A DNA stretch of 62,738 nucleotides from contig JAAWSV010000010.1 of the NCBI GenBank assembly GCA_022801715.1, forward strand, positions 1 to 62,738, in the 5' to 3' direction. The translations under genes were made by a program, and so were the position numbers. Of the stretch, positions 48,657-56,779 are shown in pieces; the first letter of the stretch is position 1, and each line of letters starts with the position of its first letter. This DNA comes from Oscillospiraceae bacterium. GTDB taxonomy: Bacteria; Bacillota; Clostridia; Oscillospirales; Oscillospiraceae. The notes beneath the pieces were generated by a model. That model ran no database searches. It was not told where the DNA came from and saw only the letters and a program-made list of their open reading frames with translations.

Positions 48657-49742
48657 TTATCCCCGGCAGAGCTTGATGATGTCCTCCACGGTGGCATCTT
48701 CGGAAATGCCCAAATTCTTGGCGGTGCGGCCCTCGTCCAGCTTGTCGCCGAGGAGAATGTAGGCAAGGCTGACCACCGCGTCAATGGCCGGCGTGTCCAC
48801 CTTGGCGACTTTGGCCAGCGCTTGGATGGCGCGCAGGGCATAGGGCACATCCTCCATCAGATAGCGGACGGCAAGGCTCTTGGGCCCTTTAATCCCCTTG
48901 TAGCAGTCGGCGTGCGTAATCATCTCATAGAGGTCGCCCTGATAGCCATACATCATGCGGAAGGTCTCCTCCGCATCCACAGCGTTGGTCACGCCGTAGA
49001 TTTTGCACAGCTCCATGCGCTCACGGTCAATGGCCTCAATCAGCTTGGTCTGACTGGGGACGAAGTCGATATAGTACTCAAAGTCGATCCCCTTCTCAAT
49101 CATGGCGGTGTAGAGAAGCGTGGGGCCGGGGTGGAAAGCGAAGTTCAGGTTCTCAAAGGACACCGACAGGATGTCTTGGACAAAGTTGAACTCGGGAATA
49201 TACGCTTTCACCAGTGCCTCCACCTTGCTGTTGCCGCTGCTGGGGTAGGCGGCGATGCTTACCGCCTGTTTCTGCCCGTTAATGAACACATGGCCCGGGG
49301 CGCTGAGCCGGCAGGCAAAAAGCAGCGTGGAGGAGGCGGCGAGGGTGATCTCCGCTTTGCAGCCGCAGTCGTCAAGGGCCTTGCGGAACTCCATGGGCCC
49401 GAGAGGGGCGATGGGGTTGAGGATAATGGTCTGGCCGTCCTGCAGGCAGGGGGCCATTTTCTCGGCGATGCTCCGGTGGTAAATGGAGGGCAGGATCACC
49501 CAAATGACCTCGGCCTCCGCCACCACCTTGGCAATGTCGGTGCTGGCAAAGGCGATTTTGCCGAAGCCCGTCTTTTTCCCGTTGCCGCTGAGGGTGACGC
49601 CGCCCAAGCTGTTGAGGCTGTCCACCGTGTTTTGGAATGTGTCATAGAGCGCAATATCAATGCCCATCATAGAGAGGTAAGCGGCAAAGGCTTGGCCGCC
49701 GTTGCCCGCGCCGATGATGGCCCAACGTTTTCCTTGACCCAT
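48657..49742 (-). CDS. Octopine/nopaline dehydrogenase family protein (copy B, diverged)
   Basis: A 361-aa member of the same family: WAIIGAGNGGQAFAAYLSMMG, LPSIYHRSIAEKMAP, NLNFAFHPGPTLLYTAMIEKG and the C-terminal DIIKLCRG. The active-site stretch LYTAMIE replaces the LNTGRIE found in copies A and C, while the His-Pro is kept, so substrate choice may differ. It lies 18 nt after copy C and 93 nt before copy A, on the same transcript. Confidence 0.88.
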   Translation of the reverse strand: MGQGKRWAIIGAGNGGQAFAAYLSMMGIDIALYDTFQNTVDSLNSLGGVTLSGNGKKTGFGKIAFASTDIAKVVAEAEVIWVILPSIYHRSIAEKMAPCLQDGQTIILNPIAPLGPMEFRKALDDCGCKAEITLAASSTLLFACRLSAPGHVFINGQKQAVSIAAYPSSGNSKVEALVKAYIPEFNFVQDILSVSFENLNFAFHPGPTLLYTAMIEKGIDFEYYIDFVPSQTKLIEAIDRERMELCKIYGVTNAVDAEETFRMMYGYQGDLYEMITHADCYKGIKGPKSLAVRYLMEDVPYALRAIQALAKVAKVDTPAIDAVVSLAYILLGDKLDEGRTAKNLGISEDATVEDIIKLCRG

Positions 49743-49760
49743 ATCAGATAAACTCCTTTC

Positions 49761-50840
49761 TCAGCCTCTGCAGAGCTTGAGGAATTCGGCCTTGCTCATG
49801 CCCTCAATGCCCAAATTCTTGGCGGTACGGCCCTCGTCCAGCTTGTCGCCGAGGATTGCCCGGGCCATGGTGATCACCGCGTGGCAGGTGGGAGCGGGGA
49901 CACCGGCAATGTCCGCCATGGCGCAGATGGGCTCAAGGGAGTAGGGGATATCTTCCAGCAAATACCGGACCTCCAAGCTCTTGGGTCCCATCACGCCGTG
50001 GTAGCCCTCGCAGTTGGTCAGTACCTCGTATATGGTGGAGCCCTTCGTCTCATACTGGGCTAAATACTCCTCCACGATGGTGGGCAGATTCACGCCGAAG
50101 GCCTTGGCAATGGCACAGCGCTCCCTGTCCAGCGCCTCCACCAGAGCCGCCTGGCCGGGGGTGAACTCCAAGTAGTATTCAAAGGAAGTGCCGCTCTCGA
50201 TACGGCCGGTATTGAGGAGCGTGGGGCCGGGGTGGACAAAGGCATTGAGATTGTCCAAGCTGACCTCGATAATGTCGGCGTCAAAGGTATAGGCGGGGAA
50301 GATGTCGCCAATGCGCTCCTTCAGTTCACCATTCCGGCTGGAGGGCAGGGCGGTGCAGGTCAGCGTGTCCTTCTGCCCGGCCACCTGTACTGTGCCGGCC
50401 TCCACGGCGCGGCAGGCGAAGAGCAATGTGGAGGCGGCGCCCAACAGGATATCCGCCTGACAGCCGCAATCCTGCAGGGCTTTGCGAAATTCCACCGCGC
50501 CCAAGCTGGCGTTGGGGTTGAGCAGCACAATTTGGCCGTCCTTCAGGTGGGGTGCCATGGTCTGAGCAATCTTCTTATGGTAGATGGAGGGCAGGACCAC
50601 CATGATGAGCTCACAGCCCTCTATGACCTTGGCTATATCGGTGCTGGCAAAGGCGATTTTGCCGAGGCCCAGTTCGCTGGCGCTGCCCCGCAGCTCTACG
50701 CCGCCCTTTTTGTTGATCGCGTCACAGGTGGCCTCTACCACGTCAAAGAGGCGGGTGGTGTGGCCACGGAGGGACAGCCAAGCGGCGAATGCTTGGCCGC
50801 CGTTGCCGCCGCCGATGATGGCAATGGGTTTATCTGTCAT
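49761..50840 (-). CDS. Octopine/nopaline dehydrogenase family protein (copy C)
   Basis: A 359-aa family member: IAIIGGGNGGQAFAAWLSLRGH, NPNASLGAVEFRKALQDCGC, NLNAFVHPGPTLLNTGRIESGTSFEYYLEFTPGQ, ending EFLKLCRG. It is the first of the three dehydrogenase genes after the symporter. The start is the ATG at 50840 (MTDKPIAII) with AAGGA upstream; the longer frame is not needed. A hairpin (TGGCGG.AATGC/GCATT.CCGCCA, 50885-50911) lies between the symporter stop and this gene and could set relative expression. Confidence 0.88.
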   Translation of the reverse strand: MTDKPIAIIGGGNGGQAFAAWLSLRGHTTRLFDVVEATCDAINKKGGVELRGSASELGLGKIAFASTDIAKVIEGCELIMVVLPSIYHKKIAQTMAPHLKDGQIVLLNPNASLGAVEFRKALQDCGCQADILLGAASTLLFACRAVEAGTVQVAGQKDTLTCTALPSSRNGELKERIGDIFPAYTFDADIIEVSLDNLNAFVHPGPTLLNTGRIESGTSFEYYLEFTPGQAALVEALDRERCAIAKAFGVNLPTIVEEYLAQYETKGSTIYEVLTNCEGYHGVMGPKSLEVRYLLEDIPYSLEPICAMADIAGVPAPTCHAVITMARAILGDKLDEGRTAKNLGIEGMSKAEFLKLCRG

Positions 50841-50924
50841 AATCTTAATCCTTTCCTTGTCATGATAAATACGGACGAGAGGGGTGGCGGAAATGCTCTG
50901 CATTCCCGCCATTCCAAGGGGCTC

Positions 50925-52343
50925 CTACTTGCTTAGCTCCACAGCGCCCTTGCCCTTGGTCAGCGCGCAGACCACCAGCATGGCCACCAAGGAGAAGCCC
51001 ACACCGATAGCGGCATAGCTGATGGTGGCCTTGAGCACCATCCCCACGATGCAGCCGATGAGGCCGGCCACCATGCCGGCCACAACGCCGGCGGTGGTGA
51101 TAAACTTCTTGTTGCGGAAGGCGTAGCTGACGAAGATGGGGCAGGCCAGCGTAGCCGCAGAGAAGGCATAGGTGGCGGTGAGCCAAGTCAGCGTATCGGT
51201 AAACACCAGACACATCAAAATGGCCACTACCATCAGGATGACGGAGAGGATACGGGATAGGCGCAGCATCTTGTTCTCGTCCATGTCGGGCGCTACGATG
51301 GGCACGATATCACGGGTGATGTTCATAACCGAGGTCTGCACGCCGGAGCTGGTGGTGGACATCATAGTGGCAAAGACCAGCGCGGCAAAGAGGGCCATCA
51401 GCACGGTGGGCAGCTGCCCCATGAACCAAGCGGTGGCGCCGCTGCCCACATCGGGGTTGATGGAGCGGATGGCGAGACCCATATACACAGCCCACACAAA
51501 GCTCAGTGCGCTTGCAAAAGCGGAGAGCAGCAGGGATTTGTTGACCTTCTTCTCGTCATCAATGGCGCAGACGCGCTGGAAGTAGATCTGGTTGGTGACA
51601 CCGCCGGGGAGGACTGCGAAAATCCACAGTGTGGCGGCGCTGATTCCAATTTTGTTGGAGAGGGAGCCGCTGAAGCTGAGCAGGTCTGGGTCTGCCGCGT
51701 TCAGCGTGGAGACGATACTGCCCACACCGCCGGCCATGTCGGTGACCTTAAATATGCAGATCAGGCACATGACACACATAAAGCAGGCGAAGATAAAGTC
51801 CGTCCAAGCCACGGTTTTCAGACCGGAGGGCATGACAAACAGCAGCGCGACCACCGCAAAGATGAGGCAGAGCACGTTGTAGTCGATGCCGGTGAGGTTT
51901 GAGTAGATGTTGCCAAAGGCAGTAATCTGGGAGGTCACCCAGCCAAAGGGCACCACAATGGTCATCACAGCGGCAAAAACGGTGACAACTTTATTGTTGT
52001 TGGTAAAGGTGCGCAGGATCTCGGGGATGGTGGTATAGTTGTTGTGGCGCAGCCATTTGGCCAGATAGATGATGCACACAAAGGGCAGCGCGGCCAGCAC
52101 GCCATAGAGGAAGTGGCCGATACCGTTGTTATAGGCATTGCCCACATGGGCTACCAGCACACCGCCGCCCATGGCACTGGCGAACTGGGTGCCGACGATG
52201 ACGTAGATGGGCAGACTGCGGTCCGCGATAGCCCAATCTGATTCCGTTGTCTTCTTGTTTCGGTTGTTGATGATGTACGTTGGGATGAAGGTTGCCGCAA
52301 TGACAACAAACGTTGCAGCAACAATGGCGACAGTTGTACTCAT
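50925..52343 (-). CDS. Sodium:solute symporter family transporter
   Basis: A 472-aa SSS-family protein with about 13 helices. Characteristic parts are the first-helix region VAIVAATFVVIAATFIPTYI, SDWAIADRSLPIYVIVGTQFASAMGGG (core helix with conserved GTQFAS), GGVTNQIYFQRVCAIDDEKK and the SSSNa region TMMSTTSSGVQTSVMNITRDIV with the serine/threonine residues that form the Na2 site. It probably imports the substrate of the following dehydrogenases. It leads the leftward operon; a stem-loop (GAACTCTGCC/GGCA.GAGTTC, 52376-52400) is in its leader, and AGGAGG precedes the ATG. Confidence 0.9.
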   Translation of the reverse strand: MSTTVAIVAATFVVIAATFIPTYIINNRNKKTTESDWAIADRSLPIYVIVGTQFASAMGGGVLVAHVGNAYNNGIGHFLYGVLAALPFVCIIYLAKWLRHNNYTTIPEILRTFTNNNKVVTVFAAVMTIVVPFGWVTSQITAFGNIYSNLTGIDYNVLCLIFAVVALLFVMPSGLKTVAWTDFIFACFMCVMCLICIFKVTDMAGGVGSIVSTLNAADPDLLSFSGSLSNKIGISAATLWIFAVLPGGVTNQIYFQRVCAIDDEKKVNKSLLLSAFASALSFVWAVYMGLAIRSINPDVGSGATAWFMGQLPTVLMALFAALVFATMMSTTSSGVQTSVMNITRDIVPIVAPDMDENKMLRLSRILSVILMVVAILMCLVFTDTLTWLTATYAFSAATLACPIFVSYAFRNKKFITTAGVVAGMVAGLIGCIVGMVLKATISYAAIGVGFSLVAMLVVCALTKGKGAVELSK

Positions 52344-52433
52344 TTGATTCTCCTCCTAAATTTTTGATATATTTTGAACTCTGCCATAAGGCAGGAGTTC
52401 TCGCCGTACACCGCGGTATAGATACCGGTTCAC

Positions 52434-52445
52434 TTGTAGAACAAT
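52434..52445. promoter_or_regulatory. Operator-like motif in the symporter/DMT divergent region
   Basis: TTGTAGAACAAT, an imperfect palindrome (TTGT..ACAA) of the FadR-type GntR operator form. It lies upstream of both divergent genes and differs by one base from the core of the large palindrome at 53489-53517. Confidence 0.5.
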
Positions 52446-52459
52446 CAAACGTAAAAGCA

Positions 52460-52488
52460 TTGATTTTCATATTCCGATGTACTATAAT
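52460..52488 (+). promoter_or_regulatory. Promoter of the DMT transporter gene
   Basis: TTGATT (52460-52465), 17 bp, TATAAT (52483-52488), 57 bp before the start codon and just downstream of the operator-like motif. Confidence 0.65.
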
Positions 52489-52544
52489 GCCAGTTGTTCC
52501 CAGGCAATATTCAAATTTACAGAGATTACAGGGAGGTGTTTCAT

Positions 52545-53450
52545 ATGCCAAGGGCAAACTTACAGAATCAAAACCGGACAAAAGGCATTGCTTTGATCCT
52601 GCTGTCCACACTGTCATTTGGCTTTATGCAGATCTTTGTAGCCATGACCAATCAGAGCATCAGTGTCATGGAGCAGACGTTTTTCCGCAACCTGATCGGA
52701 TTGGTCGTGGTGGGAGCTATCAACATCCGCAGCCGCATCTCCCTTTTTGGACAGCGGAGGTATCAGCCTCAGCTGATGGCCCGCTCCGGAGCCGGATTCT
52801 GCGCGATTGTGCTGCTTTTCTACGCCGCACGCAACGCCTCCCAAGCGGATGTGACAATCTTAAATCGTATGGGTATGTTTACCATATCCGCAGTCTCGGC
52901 CATTTTCTTAGGGGAGAAGCTGACAAAGATCCATATTCCAGCCATGGTCATAGCATTTGCCGGGGCCTTCATTGCCGCCAATCCCTCATTTGACTCCTCA
53001 TTTCTGCCGCTGCTGGCGGCCTTTGGTACGGCCCTGTGCGACACGGTGGCCTACCCTATGCTCTCCTACTTCTCCGGCCGGGTCAACCCGCTGACGGTGG
53101 TGATGCACTTTTGCACCTTCAGCACCATACTGTCCATCCCGTTGATGCTCCCTACCTTTGTAATCCCAGCCGGGTGGGATTTGTTTTGCCTGCTGATGAT
53201 CGGCGTTTTTGCCGCTGTGGGGCAAATCACCATGACCTTTGCCTATCGGATGACACCTGCCGGGGAGTTGAGCGTCTATAATCAAATGGCGATTCTGTTC
53301 AACGCGGTGCTGGCCTATATCTTCCTGCGGGAGATCCCCTCCGTGCGCACCGTCGTCGGTGGGACGATGGTCATTATTGCGTCCCTTGCGCTGTTTTTCT
53401 TTAAGCAGCATACACTTCGCCAGGCGGAGCAGGGGGAGAGCGAAGCATAG
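52545..53450 (+). CDS. EamA/DMT-superfamily transporter
   Basis: A 301-aa membrane protein with ten predicted helices arranged as two EamA domains: GIALILLSTLSFGFMQIFVA at the start, MFTISAVSAIFLGEKLTKIHIPAMVIAFAGAF closing the first half and VLAYIFLREIPSVRTVVGGTMVIIASLALFF closing the second. Such proteins export or import amino acids and metabolites by proton exchange. The start at 52545 follows GGGAGG. It is divergent from the symporter operon and probably controlled with it, perhaps removing a product of opine breakdown. Confidence 0.88.
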   Translation: MPRANLQNQNRTKGIALILLSTLSFGFMQIFVAMTNQSISVMEQTFFRNLIGLVVVGAINIRSRISLFGQRRYQPQLMARSGAGFCAIVLLFYAARNASQADVTILNRMGMFTISAVSAIFLGEKLTKIHIPAMVIAFAGAFIAANPSFDSSFLPLLAAFGTALCDTVAYPMLSYFSGRVNPLTVVMHFCTFSTILSIPLMLPTFVIPAGWDLFCLLMIGVFAAVGQITMTFAYRMTPAGELSVYNQMAILFNAVLAYIFLREIPSVRTVVGGTMVIIASLALFFFKQHTLRQAEQGESEA

Positions 53451-53488
53451 CAGATGTATATTCATACGCGAATATTCGCGGCATCAAG

Positions 53489-53517
53489 CTTGTCTAATTG
53501 TAGTACAATTAGACAAG
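53489..53517. promoter_or_regulatory. Perfect 13-bp inverted repeat, candidate GntR operator
   Basis: The arm CTTGTCTAATTGT (53489-53501) is perfectly repeated in inverse (53505-53517) around AGT. The core TTGTAGTACAAT matches the motif at 52434-52445 except for one base. No T-tract follows, so it is not a terminator. It lies between the DMT gene and the convergent GntR gene. The remaining gap to 53749 holds a terminator and AT-rich sequence. Confidence 0.6.
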
Positions 53518-53652
53518 TATTTCAATAGGGAGATTAAGGGTCACAAAAATTTTGAACAAAACAGCTAAAATAAACCGCATATTTCTGCTAATTTGTACAG
53601 CCAATTCGCTGTTATTATAAACTGCTAATGATGATGCTGTGATGCAGACACG

Positions 53653-53693
53653 AAAGGAGCCCGCCGCGGCACAGTGCGGTGAGCTCCTTTTTG
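53653..53693 (+). terminator. Intrinsic terminator (DMT gene side)
   Basis: AAAGGAGC pairs with GCTCCTTT, with CCGC/GCGG inside, followed by TTTTTG. It reads rightward and lies 200 bp past the DMT stop, just before the end of the GntR gene. Confidence 0.7.
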
Positions 53694-53749
53694 TGTACAA
53701 TATTCATCATTTTCGATTAAGTTGCTGGCGGTTTTGCCCGGCAGCCGCG

Positions 53750-54442
53750 CTACAGCAAAAGGCCGGAGGGATCGTAGGAGGAGCGGATTACGCTGATGCG
53801 GGTGGCCAGGTGGTCATACATAATGGCCTTGGCCCGCTGGGGGTCCTTCTGCTCGATGGCGGCAAAGATATTCTCGTGGTCCATACGGCTGGTGCTGTTC
53901 TCGTCTTTGGCGTAGGTCCCAAAGTCAAAGTAGCCGGTGGTGCGGAGCTGATCCAAGAGTGTGTTAAGCAAGTTGAAGAGGATGGAGTTGCGGGAAAACT
54001 TTGCCATCATCAAATGAAAAGAAAAGTCATCTTTGCTTGGATTGGCGTGCCACACGCAATTCGATAGGATCTTCAGCTCCTCCGGCGTAATACGCAGACA
54101 GGCATAGTAGACCAGCTCCGGTTCAATAATCAGGCGGGTTTCCATGGTCTGCTCCACAGAAATATTACTGCGCAGGTTATTAAAAAAATGCATGCGGTGA
54201 ATACTGGAGTCGGCAAAGGGCGCGACAAAAGTACCTATCCCCGCGTTCGCGTCCAGAACACCGAAATTATCAAGGATTTTCATGGCCTCCCGCATAACAT
54301 TCCGGCTGACACCGAAGGACGCGGCCAGCTCGATTTCATTGGGCAGCTTGTCTCCGGGCTTCCATGTCCCATCCTCAATCAGGCCGATTATGGCATCAAT
54401 CAGTTTCGTACTGAGATTGTCCTTTTTTATTTTTTGTATCAT
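53750..54442 (-). CDS. FadR-type GntR family regulator
   Basis: A 230-aa regulator. The N-terminal winged helix is STKLIDAIIGLIEDGTWKPGDKLPNEIELAASFGVSRNVMREAMKIL. The C-terminal FCD-type ligand domain holds the metal-binding pattern seen as ETRLIIEPELVYYAC...HLMMAKFS...RMDHENIFAAIEQKD. FCD proteins typically bind small organic acids, so a product or substrate of the nearby opine pathway is a plausible effector. The start at 54442 has GGAAGG upstream; the promoter is at 54480-54508. Confidence 0.88.
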   Translation of the reverse strand: MIQKIKKDNLSTKLIDAIIGLIEDGTWKPGDKLPNEIELAASFGVSRNVMREAMKILDNFGVLDANAGIGTFVAPFADSSIHRMHFFNNLRSNISVEQTMETRLIIEPELVYYACLRITPEELKILSNCVWHANPSKDDFSFHLMMAKFSRNSILFNLLNTLLDQLRTTGYFDFGTYAKDENSTSRMDHENIFAAIEQKDPQRAKAIMYDHLATRISVIRSSYDPSGLLL

Positions 54443-54479
54443 TCGATGACTCACCTTCCAGAAGAGAAGTATTAAATTC

Positions 54480-54508
54480 AGTATATCCGTTTTGACGGGA
54501 ATTTGCAA
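54480..54508 (-). promoter_or_regulatory. Promoter of the GntR gene
   Basis: On the minus strand TTGCAA (54503-54508), 17 bp, TATACT (54480-54485). Two copies of TTATCCGG lie just upstream (about 54512-54530). Nothing else is evident up to the alkyltransferase gene apart from a TATGAT with extended TG near 54724. Confidence 0.6.
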
Positions 54509-54798
54509 GATTTATCCGGGGATTATCCGGAATAAATGTTTTGTGTTCCCCATATAAGGCATCAATATCCAGCGTAATATATGAGGATTCCGGTTAAAAA
54601 TCGTCCTGCCCATGGCCGCAAAGCCTGCAAGGTGCGGAGGATTGGGATAGGCCGGGAGAAGTGGTTATCCCCAAAACGTAGCGGGACATTCTGAATCATG
54701 CTCGCAATTTGGAGAAGTTTATGGTATGATGGCGAAAAGCCTCTATTATTAGGATGGGCTTGATGGGTCTAAACGGTATTTTCATGAGGAGGTATGCC

Positions 54799-55314
54799 AT
54801 GCAGTACACCAGTCATTATCGGTCCCCCATGGGTGATATCCTCTTGGCGGCAGATGAGGTCGGTTTGACCGGGCTGTGGTTTGAGGGACAGAAATACTTT
54901 GCCCTCCAATTGGACAAGGCGCATGAGGAGAGAGAAATTCCTCTGTTTGCAGAGGTGAAACGCTGGCTTGATACCTATTTTTCAGGAAAAGCGCCTGGCA
55001 CCGCTGTACCGCTCCACTTTACCGGCACGGACTTCCAAAATGAGGTGTGGGGGATCCTGACTTCTATCCCATATGGGCAGACGACCACCTATGGTCAGAT
55101 TGCCCGGCGCCTTGCTGCCCAGAGGGGGACGGCGCACATATCCGCCCAAGCGGTGGGCGGCGCGGTGGGGCATAACGGCATTTCTATCATTGTGCCCTGT
55201 CACCGGGTTGTCGGCGCGAAGGGCGCTCTCACCGGCTATGCGGGCGGCATCGAGAAAAAGCGGGCGCTGCTCACCTTGGAGGGCGTGGATGTGACCGCGC
55301 TGACATGTCCTTGA
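54799..55314 (+). CDS. ogt: Methylated-DNA--protein-cysteine methyltransferase
   Basis: A 171-aa O6-alkylguanine-DNA alkyltransferase. An N-terminal RNase H-like domain (YTSHYRSPMGDILLAADEVGLTGLWFEGQKYF) is followed by the C-terminal domain with YGQTTTYGQIARRL, AVGGAVGHN and the acceptor motif IIVPCHRVVG, then GYAGGIEKKRALLTLEG. It transfers alkyl groups from O6-guanine to its own Cys. GAGGAGG precedes the ATG at 54799; the longer frame is not needed. It overlaps the next MGMT-like gene by 10 nt. Confidence 0.93.
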   Translation: MQYTSHYRSPMGDILLAADEVGLTGLWFEGQKYFALQLDKAHEEREIPLFAEVKRWLDTYFSGKAPGTAVPLHFTGTDFQNEVWGILTSIPYGQTTTYGQIARRLAAQRGTAHISAQAVGGAVGHNGISIIVPCHRVVGAKGALTGYAGGIEKKRALLTLEGVDVTALTCP

Positions 55315-55619
55315 AGGGGGCGCCGCAGGAGGATTTGGCCTATGAAATCCTGTCTGCAGTGGGGGAAATCCCCAAGGGCTGTGTCGCCACCTATGGGCAG
55401 ATTGCCCGGCTGATCGGGCGGGAGAAAAATTCCCGGCTGGTGGGGCAGGTGCTGCGCATGGCGGCGTGCTACGGCGAGTATCCCTGCCACAGGGTCGTCA
55501 ACCACGCGGGAAGGCTGGTACCCGGCTGGACGGAGCAGGCCGACCTGCTCAGGGCCGAGGGAGTTCCCCTGCGGAATGCGTCCCATGTGGATCTGCGCCG
55601 GTGTCAGTGGGACTGCTGA
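55305..55619 (+). CDS. MGMT-family DNA-binding protein (ATL-length, active-site Cys kept)
   Basis: A 104-aa single-domain member: AYEILSAVGEIPKGCVATYGQIARLIG (helix-turn-helix with the Tyr finger), NSRLVGQVLRMA and YPCHRVVNHAGRLVPGW. In length and in the VPGW tail it resembles alkyltransferase-like (ATL) proteins, which usually have Trp or Ala in place of the Cys; here PCHRV retains the Cys. It overlaps the full-length ogt gene, so the pair is cotranscribed. It may repair small alkyl lesions or flag bulky ones for excision repair. Confidence 0.85.
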   Translation: MSLKGAPQEDLAYEILSAVGEIPKGCVATYGQIARLIGREKNSRLVGQVLRMAACYGEYPCHRVVNHAGRLVPGWTEQADLLRAEGVPLRNASHVDLRRCQWDC

Positions 55620-55638
55620 GGACAGATGCCGCTTCGAT

Positions 55639-55681
55639 ATAAAAAAACACCTCGGAATCTACGGATTCCGAGGTGCTTTTG
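55639..55681 (+). terminator. Terminator of the alkyltransferase operon
   Basis: AAAACACCTCGGAATC pairs with GATTCCGAGGTGCTTTT-side sequence (stem CACCTCGGAATC/GATTCCGAGGTG), followed by CTTTTGC; A-rich on the other side, so it could also work leftward. Confidence 0.85.
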
Positions 55682-55726
55682 CATCTATAGAGGGAACAGC
55701 GATAGCCGCAGAGATGCCGCCGTGTA

Positions 55727-56377
55727 CTACAAAATCACCTCAAAGGGTGCGCTGACTGGCCTCCAGTGAACCTCTGAGAGGAATTGGAACAGCCCCGTGA
55801 CATCCTTTTTCTGAAACAGCGCGAGGATATCCCGGTGTTCCTGATTGGTTGCATGAAGAATTTCGTTGAATTTCTCATCTGGATCGTCAATGTATGTCCG
55901 CTTGAGGAGCTTGCTCTTAGTTCGGCCTATGGTGTCGATCAGGACGCTGTTGCCGCATTTTTCGATGTACAGCTGGTGAAAAATGATCTGATGTTTGTCG
56001 TACATCGAATAATTCCCGGAGGTAATCGCCAAGTCCATCGCGTCAATATAAAAGGCCATGTCCATCAGGTCGCTCTCTGTGAGATGGGGGCAGGCGAGCC
56101 TGGCGGCAAAGCCGTCCAGCACACCAATGACTGCGTACAGCTCCATGACATCCCGCTCGTTGACGGTTTTCAGCACAAAGCCCTTCCGCGCGGTGTTCTC
56201 CAAGACGCCCTCCGCCGACAGCTGGATCAGCGCCTCCCGCACCGGTGTGCGGCTGATGTGGAGCTCCTCGCAGATCACCGCCTCGTTAATCCGCTGGTTG
56301 GGCCGCAGACTGCCGCTTTGAATTTGGGCCTCGATGTAGTCGTATACGTGGTCTTTCAGCGTCTTAAATCGTTCCAT
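55727..56377 (-). CDS. GntR family regulator with FCD domain (orphan)
   Basis: A 216-aa regulator: HTH segment RINEAVICEELHISRTPVREALIQLSAEGVLENTARKGFVLKTV, then an FCD domain (ELYAVIGVLDGFAARLACPHL...DKHQIIFHQLYIEKCGNSVLIDTI). FCD members sense carboxylic acids or acyl-CoAs with a bound metal. No metabolic gene is adjacent on its own strand, so the target is unclear; it could act on the opine locus 3 kb away. It is distinct from the regulator at 53750. Confidence 0.88.
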   Translation of the reverse strand: MERFKTLKDHVYDYIEAQIQSGSLRPNQRINEAVICEELHISRTPVREALIQLSAEGVLENTARKGFVLKTVNERDVMELYAVIGVLDGFAARLACPHLTESDLMDMAFYIDAMDLAITSGNYSMYDKHQIIFHQLYIEKCGNSVLIDTIGRTKSKLLKRTYIDDPDEKFNEILHATNQEHRDILALFQKKDVTGLFQFLSEVHWRPVSAPFEVIL

Positions 56378-56687
56378 ATATTGTTTATTACCTCTTTGGG
56401 AAGAGCATATGGCAGATAGGTTTTTGGTTTACTATACCACACATGCGACGATGAAATCAATAGGATGGAAAAAAATGCAGCTCCCTATGGGGGATATTTT
56501 GTCAATCCTTACAAAATCATTGGTAATATAATACATTATATTGTATACATACGGCAGGGTTCTATACACTGGAACATGCAAAAGAGCGGGAAAAAGGTTT
56601 GAGGGCCGGATCGGCAGAGGGGCCCGCAGGGGGGTGGCGGCGGTATTCTCCGCCTTGGAGGTGCGGCCGAACTCCGCGTTTAATGTA
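56378..56687. other. Intergenic region with a TGTATACA palindrome
   Basis: No gene evident. An AT-rich part contains ATTATATTGTATACAT with the palindrome TGTATACA (56542-56549), which resembles GntR operator cores and may be the autoregulatory site of the GntR gene, 165 bp away. The rest (56570-56680) is GC-rich without clear structure. Confidence 0.3.
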
Positions 56688-56716
56688 TTGCGTTCTGGTG
56701 AGAAGTTTGGTAGAAT
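56688..56716 (+). promoter_or_regulatory. Promoter of the Sel1-repeat gene
   Basis: TTGCGT (56688-56693), 17 bp, TAGAAT (56711-56716), 63 bp before the start codon. Confidence 0.55.
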
Positions 56717-56779
56717 AAACAGTACATATTACCCCGGGGGCGCATCCCCGTTACTCACAACAGAAAGGAAGCAAGACAT

